DNA from: Paenibacillus periandrae
GTDB lineage: Bacteria > Bacillota > Bacilli > Paenibacillales > NBRC-103111
Direction: 5' to 3'
Assembly (NCBI RefSeq): GCF_022458865.1
Contig: NZ_JAJNMU010000028.1
Span: forward strand, 47,970 to 111,969
Length of the DNA stretch: 64,000 bases
Shown here: one piece after another, positions 18,081-26,661 of the stretch
Layout of the letters: every line of letters starts with the position of its first letter
How positions within the stretch are numbered: position 1 is the first letter of the stretch
Made by a program: the position numbers and the translations under genes
The notes under the pieces: generated by a model
Databases searched by the model: none
What the model saw: the letters and a program-made list of their open reading frames with translations, nothing else
What the model was told of the DNA's origin: nothing

Positions 18081-18119
18081 AAACAGCCAAAACCATGTTT
18101 GCTGTGGTTTTGGCTGTTT
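18081..18119. terminator. Bidirectional terminator
   Basis: AAACAGCCAAAACCA pairs with TGGTTTTGGCTGTTT around a nine-base loop. It lies between the converging ends of the UPF0303 and MATE genes. Confidence 0.8.
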
Positions 18120-18153
18120 CTTTGTTCAATATGCAGGATTCGTCCCGGTTAAT

Positions 18154-19521
18154 TTAGCTGTTATCATTGGGTTCGATCAAACGATGTTTATACCATTTTT
18201 GCCCGCGAAACCGCCACAAAAAGGCTGCACCTCGCACTCCCCATTCACTATTCATAGCCAACCATACACCTATAATTCCAAATTGGAGGACAACTCCCAA
18301 CACATACCCTAGGGTAACCCGGAACAACCACATGGATAGCATGGATGTAATAGATGTAAATTTCGAGTCGCCAGCTGCTCTAAGCGCTGATGGAAGTAGA
18401 AAACTGATCGGCCAAAGCGGTATTTGGACGATCGCCGTGATCAGGATGATGATGAAAATATCATTCACAATTTCATCAGGAGGATGAAACAAACTGACAA
18501 TCGGCTGGAACAAGGGGATCACGATCAATCCCATCAGCAATAAGGAAAATGACGATAACCAGAGAAACGATCTCGCGAATTTTCTGGCATCCTTAACATT
18601 TTGCCGCCCCATACATTGACCAACCACTGTTACAATAGTCTGTGACAAGGCGATGGAAGGAACAAGAAACAGAGCAGCCAGTGATGCGCAGATCGCATTG
18701 GTCGCCATAGCGTAAGTGCCAAGACTGACAATGAACACCTGGGTTAACATTTTTCCTCCATTAAAAAAAACCTGCTCCACTGCAAATGGAATACCGATAA
18801 ACAAAATCCTTTTGAGCATCGACAAATTCAACACAAACATATCCCTGATTCGTACATGAAGGGTCGCATCCATTTTGGCCAAATAGATCAGCGCGAAGAT
18901 CGCCGCCGAATATCTGGCTACGTTCACCGCAATGGTCATGCCAAGCACACCCATATCCAGAAAGTTGACAAATACAATGTTTAATAGAACGTATGAAAGG
19001 TTCATGATCAAGGAAAGCGTCAACGAAACCCGCGACTTCCCTATCCCTCTCATCGATCCGCAAATCGACTCCACGATGGCAAAGCCCATATAGGAGATGC
19101 TGCTTCCGATCAGATAAGTTTGGGCATGGGCAAAAACCTCCGCTGAAGCTGTCCCAAACAAAAAATTTAAAGTAGGACTATGGAATAAGACTATGAACAA
19201 ACTGATACTGAATGCCAATAAGGAAACCAACGATATGGAGCTGGCAGCAGCTTTGGAAACCATCAGATCGCTACCGCTTCCTTTATATTGGGCTACCACA
19301 ACCGTTCCCCCTGTTGACACGGCGACAAAAACACTGATCAGAAGTATATTCAGCGTATCAATCATACTAACCGCGCTGACAGCTGCTACACCGGACGAAC
19401 TTATCATGGCTATGTTCAATAAATTAAGACAGACTAAAAATGCCTGATCAATCAGCATCGGTATAAAAAGAGAAATAATTTGACGATAATCGATAGAATC
19501 TCCAGAAAAATGTTTTTCCAA
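18154..19521 (-). CDS. MATE family multidrug/Na+ antiporter
   Basis: A membrane protein of about 455 residues with twelve predicted helices in two related halves. MATE landmarks include PMLIDQAFLVCLNLLNIAMISSSG in helix 1, GGTVVVAQYKG and GQCMGRQNVKDA. It should export cationic or amphipathic compounds using an ion gradient. The substrate is unknown. The start is unclear. The longest frame opens at a GTG (19560) without a ribosome site, whereas a TTG at 19521 has AGGAAG about ten bases upstream and gives a more family-like N-terminus (EKHFSGDSIDYRQI). A terminator-like hairpin lies about 70 bases upstream on the same strand. Confidence 0.88.
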   Translation of the reverse strand: MEKHFSGDSIDYRQIISLFIPMLIDQAFLVCLNLLNIAMISSSGVAAVSAVSMIDTLNILLISVFVAVSTGGTVVVAQYKGSGSDLMVSKAAASSISLVSLLAFSISLFIVLFHSPTLNFLFGTASAEVFAHAQTYLIGSSISYMGFAIVESICGSMRGIGKSRVSLTLSLIMNLSYVLLNIVFVNFLDMGVLGMTIAVNVARYSAAIFALIYLAKMDATLHVRIRDMFVLNLSMLKRILFIGIPFAVEQVFFNGGKMLTQVFIVSLGTYAMATNAICASLAALFLVPSIALSQTIVTVVGQCMGRQNVKDARKFARSFLWLSSFSLLLMGLIVIPLFQPIVSLFHPPDEIVNDIFIIILITAIVQIPLWPISFLLPSALRAAGDSKFTSITSMLSMWLFRVTLGYVLGVVLQFGIIGVWLAMNSEWGVRGAAFLWRFRGQKWYKHRLIEPNDNS

Positions 19522-19587
19522 AAAGACTTGCTTCCTGATCCTAAAATTGAGTTGGAACACATCGTCACATTCTTTTTTTTATATTTA

Positions 19588-19613
19588 AAAAACTCTTCAA
19601 TGAGAAGAGTTTT
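19588..19613 (-). terminator. Terminator-like hairpin in the leader of the MATE gene
   Basis: On the minus strand AAAACTCTTC, the loop TCATT and GAAGAGTTTTTT form a compact hairpin with a U-tract. No minus-strand gene ends upstream of it within this gap; the next genes, DedA and MBL, face each other further on. It may therefore be an attenuator rather than a plain terminator. The 19614-19897 stretch holds no gene I can support. Confidence 0.55.
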
Positions 19614-19897
19614 GCTTGTTACTGTTCTATATATTGTATTTGAAAAGAGCGAGAGCCCGAGGAAGTTACTACCAATAATGTGAATAATTTGGAATTCGTT
19701 GCGCTTACTCCCTTTTTGCTAGATACTATCACCGAGGATGAAATCTGTCAATACAGCAAATTCACAAGCTTTATAAGCGGTTGGAATCCGACCTCCTTTA
19801 AGGGTTTACTATATAGAAAGAATAGGATACTGTTATATTGTTACAAAATAATGGATTGGGTAATAATAGTATATTATTGTCTCTGAGGAGGAGTCTT

Positions 19898-20506
19898 ATG
19901 GAGAGACATTTAGATTTACTGCTTTCTCAATATGGCTATATCGGCATATTTGTAGCGCTAGCGCTTGGGGTTGTTGGAATACCTATTCCCGATGAATTAT
20001 TGCTGACCTTCATTGGAAACAAAGTATCACAAGGAACACTAATTTTATTATTTGCATTAGGCAGCGCCTTCTTAGGATCTATAACAGGAATTACATTGAG
20101 CTATATAATTGGACAAAAACTTGGCCTTCCCTTGCTAATCAAATATGGACGCAGAGTACATATTACTGCTGATCGCATTGAACGTACCCAGCAAAAGATC
20201 AATAAGTACGGAAGTATATTGTTAATATTTGGATATTTCGTGCCTGGTCTTCGTCATATTATAGCTATAACAGCAGGCACTTCGAACATGAATTTTCGGA
20301 AATTTGCACTTTTCTCCTATCTGGGTGCACTCATATGGTGTGCATTTTTTATTTTCATTGGACGAGGGTTCAGTGATAAATGGCACATCGTTAGAAATTA
20401 TATTTTTGCGTATCGCGCGTATCTTCCATCCGTTATTTTCATTATTATCGTCGTAATACTAATATATTTTCTTTATATTAGAAAACCACGACAGAAGCCT
20501 GAGTAA
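19898..20506 (+). CDS. DedA family membrane protein
   Basis: A 202-residue DedA (SNARE-associated/VTT domain) protein. The proline-containing GIPIPDELLLTFIGNKV loop and the FGYFVPGLRHIIAITAGTS segment, with the essential arginine, are conserved. Members move lipid carriers such as undecaprenyl phosphate or phospholipids across the membrane. The ATG at 19898 lies behind GAGGAGGAG. Earlier in-frame starts have no ribosome site. It is a single gene. A second DedA homologue is encoded at 36968, and the two differ clearly in sequence. Confidence 0.88.
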   Translation: MERHLDLLLSQYGYIGIFVALALGVVGIPIPDELLLTFIGNKVSQGTLILLFALGSAFLGSITGITLSYIIGQKLGLPLLIKYGRRVHITADRIERTQQKINKYGSILLIFGYFVPGLRHIIAITAGTSNMNFRKFALFSYLGALIWCAFFIFIGRGFSDKWHIVRNYIFAYRAYLPSVIFIIIVVILIYFLYIRKPRQKPE

Positions 20507-20549
20507 TTTAAGTAGAAATGATGTAGAGCTCATTAATTGCACAATGAAC

Positions 20550-20570
20550 AAAAACCGCATTTCAGCGGCT
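20550..20570 (-). terminator. Short terminator after the MBL-fold gene
   Basis: On the minus strand GCCGC, TGAAAT and GCGG are followed by TTTTTG, immediately after the stop codon of the MBL-fold gene. The stem is short. Confidence 0.5.
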
Positions 20571-21305
20571 TTAGAAGGTGAATACACTTTGCGGGCCTGC
20601 TATGCGCAAGCCCGTTTTCTGCTCCAACTCGAATCTAGCTTGGTCATCTGCATATTGATCGTGATAATGCATCAGTACCAGCTTCTTCCGTACGTTCTCC
20701 GGCAATGTAAGCAGTTCCGATAACGAAGTATGGGACTTCAGCGTATCATTTTGCAAATGGCATTCATGAAAAATAGTTTGGATCCGATCCGGCAGCGAGG
20801 TGAGAAAACCACTGTCTAACGAGGTATCACCAGTAAAATAAAAATACGGGTCCGCTACAATTCCATGGGTCGACATTCCAGGGACATGATGAGTTTGTAC
20901 GAGCTCAAATGTAGTATGACCGATTGTGAAGGCTTTCCCTGCCGTTCTTACATCAAAATAATCCTCCAGGGTCTTTGGCCCCGTCATTGAAGGCTCCATA
21001 CCCGTTCGCAGAGTCTGCCATAATTCCTCGTACAGCTCCTCTGCAAATATTAAAACAGGTTTGCGCTTCGCATATACTCTAAAGTAATTTCCTAATAGCT
21101 GCAGGCCATTAATATGATCCTCATGCAAATGAGTAATAAACACATGCTCAATGTCTGTCAAATCTTTACCAAGCTTGAATAGCTGCTGACAATTCGATTC
21201 AGGAAAATCGATGATCAGGTTCGTATTATCAAATTCCAGAAGCACACTGTTATGACCTTGCTTAAAGCTAAACATATCTCCTGCTCCGAGGAAAGTCAAT
21301 TTCAA
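20571..21305 (-). CDS. MBL-fold metallo-hydrolase, RNase Z-like
   Basis: A 244-residue metallo-beta-lactamase-fold enzyme. THLHEDHINGLQLL is the metal-binding HxHxDH motif, and YFTGDTSLD, FHECHL and LMHYHDQY supply the later ligands. The lack of a signal peptide and the short length fit the ElaC/RNase Z-like or cyclic phosphodiesterase branch, but the substrate cannot be read. The start is taken as TTG at 21305 (LKLTFLGAGDMFS), with GAGG seven bases upstream in an AAGGAGAGG site. The ATG further out would add 24 residues unlike the family. It is convergent with the DedA gene. Confidence 0.85.
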   Translation of the reverse strand: MKLTFLGAGDMFSFKQGHNSVLLEFDNTNLIIDFPESNCQQLFKLGKDLTDIEHVFITHLHEDHINGLQLLGNYFRVYAKRKPVLIFAEELYEELWQTLRTGMEPSMTGPKTLEDYFDVRTAGKAFTIGHTTFELVQTHHVPGMSTHGIVADPYFYFTGDTSLDSGFLTSLPDRIQTIFHECHLQNDTLKSHTSLSELLTLPENVRKKLVLMHYHDQYADDQARFELEQKTGLRIAGPQSVFTF

Positions 21306-21413
21306 GAATGATCCTCTCCTTAATTGTAAATTATAACTACCTTCACTTCGATCTGGTGCGGTCCGGGCATAGCTCAACAGTGAGCTGCACCCGCTTTTTG
21401 CTATTGAATAATA

Positions 21414-22892
21414 TTAGAGCTCAACGATCTTGGTAGCAATATTTTTGCAAAATTCACTGTCATGCTCCACAAAAAGAATCGTCGATGAGTAGCTCAGCAG
21501 CAGCTCTTCAATTTGCATGCGAGAAATAATATCAATAAAATTGAGCGGCTCATCCCAAATATGCAAATGAACTTTCTCACAAAGACTTTTGGCAATCAGC
21601 ACTTTTTTCTTTTGACCGCCACTAAAAGAAGCTATATCCTTTTCAAATTGCACTCTGGCAAAATCAAGCTTTCTTAAAATAGATTTAAAAAGACTTTCAT
21701 CAATCCCGTTATCTCTGGCGTAGTCCGTTAAATTGCCCTGTAAATGCGAGGTATCCTGTGAAACATAGGAGATTTTCAGCTGACTTCCTTTTCTGAAGGT
21801 GCCCGTATAGTTCAAGTTCTCACCGCAAATCAGTTTGATAATACTGGATTTTCCGGAGCCGTTTTTCCCTGTAAGCGCAATTCGCTCACCTTGCTCAATA
21901 GTAAAGCTGATATCGCTGCAAACCATCTTTTCATCGTAATAAATCGACACATTTTCAAGCTCAGCAAGTTGGTTTTTATGATAAGCCAGCTGTGAGATCT
22001 TTAAGCTTTCCGCATTTTCAATGTTTTTAAGAAGCTTAGATCTATCATCAATAGCAGATTGCTGTCTTTGCTCAATCGATTTTGAGCGTTTCATCATTTT
22101 GGCAGCCTTGTGCCCAACATACCCTTTGTCCACCTTCGAACCGGAATTTCTTGTACCGTTTTTAGTTTTTTCCACTTCGTGGGACCAGTGGCTCGTTCGC
22201 TCGGCAGCATCGGATAAGCGTTTGATGTCTTTTCTTAGCTTTTCGTTCTCTGCAAGCTCAAAGTTATCCTGTCGCTTTTTATTTTCCCACCATTCGGAGA
22301 AATTGCCTTTTTGGATATCTACGTTGGTCTTATTGATGGAAAGTATATGATCCACACAGTTATCCAAAAATGAGCGATCGTGAGACACCAGAATAAAACC
22401 GCTTTTGCTATTGAGATAATCACTGACCAGTTGTCTTGCATTCATGTCAAGATGATTGGTCGGCTCATCAATTAACAGAAAACTGTTTTCCTTAAGAAAT
22501 AACGCTGCCAACAGCACTTTCGTCTGCTCTCCATTAGACAGGGACTCAAAGGGTCGGTATAACACATCCTCAGCAACCTTTAGCAATGAAAGCTCACGCA
22601 ATAATTCCCAATGAGGAAAGTCCGGGAAAATATCGTCGATTACATCAATGGTATTTATTTCCTTATTTTCGATATGGAAAGGGAAATATTCAAAGCTGAC
22701 ATGAGCAGAAATATTTCCACTATATTCATACTTACCAAGCAGCAAATTGAGAAATGTGGTCTTGCCTCTGCCGTTTCTTCCCGTAAATCCTAATTTCCAA
22801 TCCGTATCTAGTTGAAAGCTTACATTTTCAAATATATTATCGTAACTTCCATCATAGGCAAACGTAAGGTTTGTAACATTAATTAATGACAC
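21414..22892 (-). CDS. Lsa-like ABC-F ribosomal protection protein
   Basis: A 492-residue soluble protein with two ATP-binding domains and no membrane part. The Walker A motifs are GRNGRGKTT (38-46) and GKNGSGKSS. The signature motifs are SNGEQTK and FSGGQKKK. The Walker B motifs are FLLIDEPTNHLD and LHIWDEPLNFID. A long basic interdomain linker lies at about 210-300. Length and features match Lsa/Vga-type proteins, which remove lincosamide, streptogramin A and pleuromutilin antibiotics from the ribosome. Resistance is inferred, not shown. The start is GTG at 22892, eight bases after GGAGG. The gene looks more AT-rich than the carbohydrate and iron regions, which may point to acquisition. Confidence 0.85.
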   Translation of the reverse strand: MSLINVTNLTFAYDGSYDNIFENVSFQLDTDWKLGFTGRNGRGKTTFLNLLLGKYEYSGNISAHVSFEYFPFHIENKEINTIDVIDDIFPDFPHWELLRELSLLKVAEDVLYRPFESLSNGEQTKVLLAALFLKENSFLLIDEPTNHLDMNARQLVSDYLNSKSGFILVSHDRSFLDNCVDHILSINKTNVDIQKGNFSEWWENKKRQDNFELAENEKLRKDIKRLSDAAERTSHWSHEVEKTKNGTRNSGSKVDKGYVGHKAAKMMKRSKSIEQRQQSAIDDRSKLLKNIENAESLKISQLAYHKNQLAELENVSIYYDEKMVCSDISFTIEQGERIALTGKNGSGKSSIIKLICGENLNYTGTFRKGSQLKISYVSQDTSHLQGNLTDYARDNGIDESLFKSILRKLDFARVQFEKDIASFSGGQKKKVLIAKSLCEKVHLHIWDEPLNFIDIISRMQIEELLLSYSSTILFVEHDSEFCKNIATKIVEL

Positions 22893-23071
22893 AGAATGAT
22901 CCTCCAATATGATATAGAAATTCTACCCACTATTATTAACAAGAATAGCAGCTCTAAACACAAACAGTGTACCATATTACTTTTGGTGAAGTATTTGTAT
23001 AACTAAACTATCCTGTTTTTCGGATGTATCCAATCTGCATGACCCGTCCAATCCTTATGGATATCATAGCT

Positions 23072-24019
23072 CTAATCATATTTGGACATGATTTCTGCGA
23101 ACAGCCGTTTCATCTCATTTATTAGCTCCGAAGGATGCTTGACTGTAGCCTCATTGCCCAGCCCGATGATAAATCTGGCATAAAAAGCGATGTCCTTCTG
23201 AGGTATTAATCCCTCCAGCCACCCTGTACCATTCCCCCGGATATACAAATGGGAGCCCAGCCATAACACAGCCTCGCACATTTGAACACCTTTTGGGCTC
23301 AGTTCCGCATAAAGCTGCGTCGATTCCTTATCCGCTTGAGTATGCAACTCCTTGTTTGCAAGATGGATATGCCTGAGATCCATAGGCTCTATGCCGTTAG
23401 TATCGTATACCGCTGAATAAATTCGATCACAACGAAATATGCGAAAATCATGACGTAGAAAGCAATAAGCCGGACAAAACCACAAGCCGTTATTGGCATA
23501 AATCCCTATTGGTTGTATGTGTCGGCCCGCCGCGTCTCCCTGTGACTCATATTCGATATGTAACACCTGCTGATGAACGGCTGCCTCGAGGAGTATGGAT
23601 AAATAAGGGGACTCCTGCTGTCTGGTTGGCGTCACGAAATCCATCCTATTTTTTATTTGATCGATCCGATCACGGACATCTCCGGACATGTGCAAGTAAA
23701 ATTTGTCCAAGGCGGATGCAGATTCCGCTTCAAAGGGCAGAGAAGAATAATGCCGTAGTGCGTTCACCGCAAAAAACATCGCGACCGCCTCTTCTTCGGA
23801 AAAGGCGATGGGCGGCAAAATTCTTTCCTTCAACACCTGGTAACCACCGTGAGGACCCACCTCCGAATAAAGTGGAACCCCAAGCTCGCTTAATTCCTGC
23901 AGGTCTCTTAACATCGTTCTCGTGGATACGCCAAATTCCTGGGCTAGCTCTTTTACCGTAAATTTCCTTTTTCGGTTGACCGTCATCATCAGTTCTAACA
24001 AACGTTTTGATTTGGACAT
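23072..24019 (-). CDS. YafY-type transcriptional regulator (HTH + WYL)
   Basis: A 315-residue regulator. The N-terminal DeoR-type winged helix (about 5-60) contains FTVKELAQEFGVSTRTMLRDL. A WYL domain follows (about 130-220, LHIEYESQGDAAGRHIQPIGIY and GLWFCPAYC), then a WCX-type C-terminal extension. WYL domains are thought to bind ligands or nucleotides that tune DNA binding. The gene is divergent from an MFS transporter gene, and a perfect inverted repeat lies between their starts. It most likely controls that transporter and itself. A GGAGC site precedes the ATG. Confidence 0.88.
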   Translation of the reverse strand: MSKSKRLLELMMTVNRKRKFTVKELAQEFGVSTRTMLRDLQELSELGVPLYSEVGPHGGYQVLKERILPPIAFSEEEAVAMFFAVNALRHYSSLPFEAESASALDKFYLHMSGDVRDRIDQIKNRMDFVTPTRQQESPYLSILLEAAVHQQVLHIEYESQGDAAGRHIQPIGIYANNGLWFCPAYCFLRHDFRIFRCDRIYSAVYDTNGIEPMDLRHIHLANKELHTQADKESTQLYAELSPKGVQMCEAVLWLGSHLYIRGNGTGWLEGLIPQKDIAFYARFIIGLGNEATVKHPSELINEMKRLFAEIMSKYD

Positions 24020-24046
24020 AACACGGCTCCATTTATTTCATATTTT

Positions 24047-24063
24047 GTGACAAGTATTGTCAC
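24047..24063. promoter_or_regulatory. Inverted-repeat operator between the WYL regulator and MFS genes
   Basis: GTGACAA-GTA-TTGTCAC is a perfect 7-3-7 inverted repeat, 27 bases from one start codon and 42 from the other. It is the natural candidate for the regulator's binding site. Confidence 0.6.
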
Positions 24064-24105
24064 TATTATCCTCTACAATAGGGTTAAGATCAAATTTAAA
24101 GGAAA

Positions 24106-25308
24106 ATGGTGAAGCAAATGCGTAAAATGATGATGTTATTTTTTCTTGTTATGTTCGTTATCGGGACGGATACGTTCCTGATTTCACCGCTGATTCCGAC
24201 ACTGCAAAGTGCATTCGGTGTCCCTACGGAAAAGGCGGGATGGATGATAGGAGCCTACACCTTGGGTTCGGCGGTGTTTGCGCTGATCGCAGGCCCCTTA
24301 TCGGATGGATGGGATCGAAAAAAGGTGCTGCTGTCCGGCCTTACCTGCTTTGCAATTTCAACATGCTTGTGCGGCTTCGCTGTTGATTTTTGGACCATGT
24401 GCTTGTTCCGCTTTTTGGCGGGAGTCAGCGCGGCATTCACAGCTCCGCAAGTATGGGCTGCTATTCCGACCCTGTTTCCTCCAGCTAAAATCAGTAAAGT
24501 GCTGGGTGTCGCCTACGCAGGGCTCGCAGTCTCTCAAGCGCTCGGTGTACCCATCGGAAGCCTGCTGGCAGTTGGCAATTGGTCTCTTCCATTTTGGTCC
24601 ATAGGCATATTTTCATTAATACTGGTGGCTGCTGCCTATTTCGTTGTGCCCAGCATGAAGCCGCACCAACAGCAAGGTGCTAAGCCGTCTATGCTCACGA
24701 GATACGTTCCCCTGCTGACAAGCGGCAAAGCAAGAGGCACCTTCGTCGCCTACTTTTGTGTCCATCTTGGGAGCAGCGCCGCCTTTGCGTTTCTCGGGAA
24801 ATGGATGACGGACCGCTTTGACCTTTCGATTAATGAAGTAGGCTATGTCATTATCTTTTTAGGGCTTGGCAATTTAATCGGCAGCTTATGCAGTCCTTAT
24901 ATAACCAAAGCGTTAAACCAGTTTCAGACTATGGCAGCGGGTATGCTGATTGTTATTGCGGCTTATATCTTGCTGCCCCAGGTGTCGTCGGTTTATATCG
25001 TAAAAGGGGTTTACTTTTTCATTTTTGCTATTCTCGGTATCTTGTTCCCGCTTATGGTGGGACTGCTGAACAGTTTAAATCCGACTATCCGCGGGACCAT
25101 TTCTAGTCTTGCCACATCAACGATGAATGCGGCGACGACACTGGGAGCTTGGATGGCCGGAATGCTTTATGTGTTGTTTAACGGGTATACGGCTGTAGGT
25201 ATTTTTACGGGGATTTGCCTGGCGTGCTCGCTACTCGTGTTTATTTCAAGCGGGGTTTTATCGACTGCAACGGCAAAAAGCGAACCAAAAAATGAGCCTG
25301 CAGCTTAA
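24106..25308 (+). CDS. MFS transporter, DHA1 drug-exporter type
   Basis: A 400-residue protein with twelve predicted membrane helices. The first-loop motif A appears as GPLSDGWDRKKVLLSG, and motif C-like sequence follows in helix 5 (GLAVSQALGVPIGSLLA). This places it in the DHA1 branch of proton-coupled exporters, which also includes AraJ/YdhP-type sugar or purine efflux proteins. The substrate is unknown. AAAGG lies close to the first ATG. An ATG four codons later has a GGTGA site and may be used instead. It is divergent from, and probably controlled by, the WYL regulator. Confidence 0.88.
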   Translation: MVKQMRKMMMLFFLVMFVIGTDTFLISPLIPTLQSAFGVPTEKAGWMIGAYTLGSAVFALIAGPLSDGWDRKKVLLSGLTCFAISTCLCGFAVDFWTMCLFRFLAGVSAAFTAPQVWAAIPTLFPPAKISKVLGVAYAGLAVSQALGVPIGSLLAVGNWSLPFWSIGIFSLILVAAAYFVVPSMKPHQQQGAKPSMLTRYVPLLTSGKARGTFVAYFCVHLGSSAAFAFLGKWMTDRFDLSINEVGYVIIFLGLGNLIGSLCSPYITKALNQFQTMAAGMLIVIAAYILLPQVSSVYIVKGVYFFIFAILGILFPLMVGLLNSLNPTIRGTISSLATSTMNAATTLGAWMAGMLYVLFNGYTAVGIFTGICLACSLLVFISSGVLSTATAKSEPKNEPAA

Positions 25309-25354
25309 AGCAAATTGTATTGCTGCACTTCCTTGAACAACTCTTAACCGCATT

Positions 25355-25423
25355 AAGCTTGTGCTTCTTCCTCTGTACAGCCCAGAACTCAACCTTGCTG
25401 AAGGTTATGAAGTGAGTGACCAC
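25355..25423 (+). mobile_element. Relic of an IS630-type transposase
   Basis: Reading from 25355 gives KLVLLPLYSPELNLAEG, which matches the C-terminal catalytic block (LPPYSPELNPxE) of IS630-family DDE transposases. Stops appear just upstream in the same frame, and no terminal repeats or other transposase parts were seen nearby. It looks like a very short, old fragment. Confidence 0.45.
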
Positions 25424-25483
25424 GTCTTCTATCATTCAACAGCAATGTTGAGTATTCATGGGTGTGTATGATTGCTTTTTCTT

Positions 25484-26653
25484 TTAGTGACGACTCCTTC
25501 CTTGAACGGTTTTATTTTTCTCCGAGCTGGTATGTGTAATATTAAGATCAATATGGATATCATGAATGGCATCGTCGGTCAGCAATCTATCTTCCGCCGG
25601 GGACATAGCCTTCCATTCGTCATAATGATACCGGAATAAGTTATACTCCAGATTCAAGACATCTGTCTTTTTATCGATCCCGGCTCTGAACAAACTTCGG
25701 ATTTCAACTTCGATCGCTTTCTCCGTCTCGCTGGTTAATTGTCTGAAGTTCAGCAGGTCATTTTTGGTCCGGTTGACTATATATCCTGTCGCTTTCATAT
25801 TGACGTCATATTGCGGCCGATCTCCGCGATTTATATATTTCAGGCTCGCTTTCGGATTGTCGACGACGACATGAACCGATGGATCTTTAGGATCCGGTAC
25901 GGGGATGCCTATGCGTATCATACCGGGCTGAACCCAACGAAGTCCCGATAATTCTTTCAAGGGGATATAGCTTTTATACGCATCGCTTTTGAGAAATATC
26001 GCCCCGTCAATCATCAGTTTGGGATCAGGCTTATTTTTTACGGACCACTGAGTTTTGTTAACGGCCAACGTCGGGATGCACGAAGTAAAGCCCGGCTCAT
26101 TGTTCTGTCTGATCAATTGTTGAAGCCTTATCGAAGTCACGTAGGAATTCTGGGAGTGTATCCCTTTCGGTTCGTGAAGAATGGTACTGAGCGGAGACCG
26201 TTGGTAAAATCCGGGCACTGAAAAAATATCCTTTACCGATTCTCTCGTGGCATACACCCAGGGAGTCATACGATATTCATGATACCGGCTAATACAGTCA
26301 TAAATTTCTTTAATTCCTTCTTTTAATACGCTTTCGCTAATCAAAATAACGGTCACGTGCCCCCAAATGATTCTTTCCTGAGCCGTTTCATAGGGCTGAA
26401 ATAGCGCCTCTTCGAAGGTATGTCCGACCCCTTCGCCTATCCATATTCTCGCTGGCCCCTTTTTATCGTCGGAGGTTTTCGCGACGTTCTGAAAATCAAT
26501 GAATTGTATGTATGCGTAATACTTTCCATCCTTGTAATCGACGCCTATGGCGTTCGCGTAATTCAATTTTTCAATATTTTTCATATCGGTGGCGCACCCC
26601 GAACCGATTAACAATTCAACGATCAAGACAAGTGTACATATCGATTTGCGCAT
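25484..26653 (-). CDS. GerAC-type spore germination lipoprotein
   Basis: A 389-residue protein. The signal peptide (RKSICTLVLIVELLIGSGC) ends in a lipobox with the lipid-anchor cysteine, and the GerAC region follows. Typical segments are NYANAIGVDY, HVTVILISESVLKEG and the C-terminal VEIRSLFRAGIDKKTDVLNL. GerAC proteins are lipoproteins of the germinant receptor at the spore inner membrane. The ATG at 26653 lies eight bases after the GerAA stop. An earlier frame extension overlaps GerAA and lacks a signal peptide. It is the last gene of the operon. The nutrient sensed is unknown. Confidence 0.9.
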   Translation of the reverse strand: MRKSICTLVLIVELLIGSGCATDMKNIEKLNYANAIGVDYKDGKYYAYIQFIDFQNVAKTSDDKKGPARIWIGEGVGHTFEEALFQPYETAQERIIWGHVTVILISESVLKEGIKEIYDCISRYHEYRMTPWVYATRESVKDIFSVPGFYQRSPLSTILHEPKGIHSQNSYVTSIRLQQLIRQNNEPGFTSCIPTLAVNKTQWSVKNKPDPKLMIDGAIFLKSDAYKSYIPLKELSGLRWVQPGMIRIGIPVPDPKDPSVHVVVDNPKASLKYINRGDRPQYDVNMKATGYIVNRTKNDLLNFRQLTSETEKAIEVEIRSLFRAGIDKKTDVLNLEYNLFRYHYDEWKAMSPAEDRLLTDDAIHDIHIDLNITHTSSEKNKTVQGRSRH

Positions 26654-26661
26654 CAGTCTTC

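Noticed and set aside
19680..19886. A 68-codon plus-strand frame starting at GTG
   Set aside because: No ribosome site and no recognisable family. It overlaps the leader of the DedA gene and was left as non-coding.
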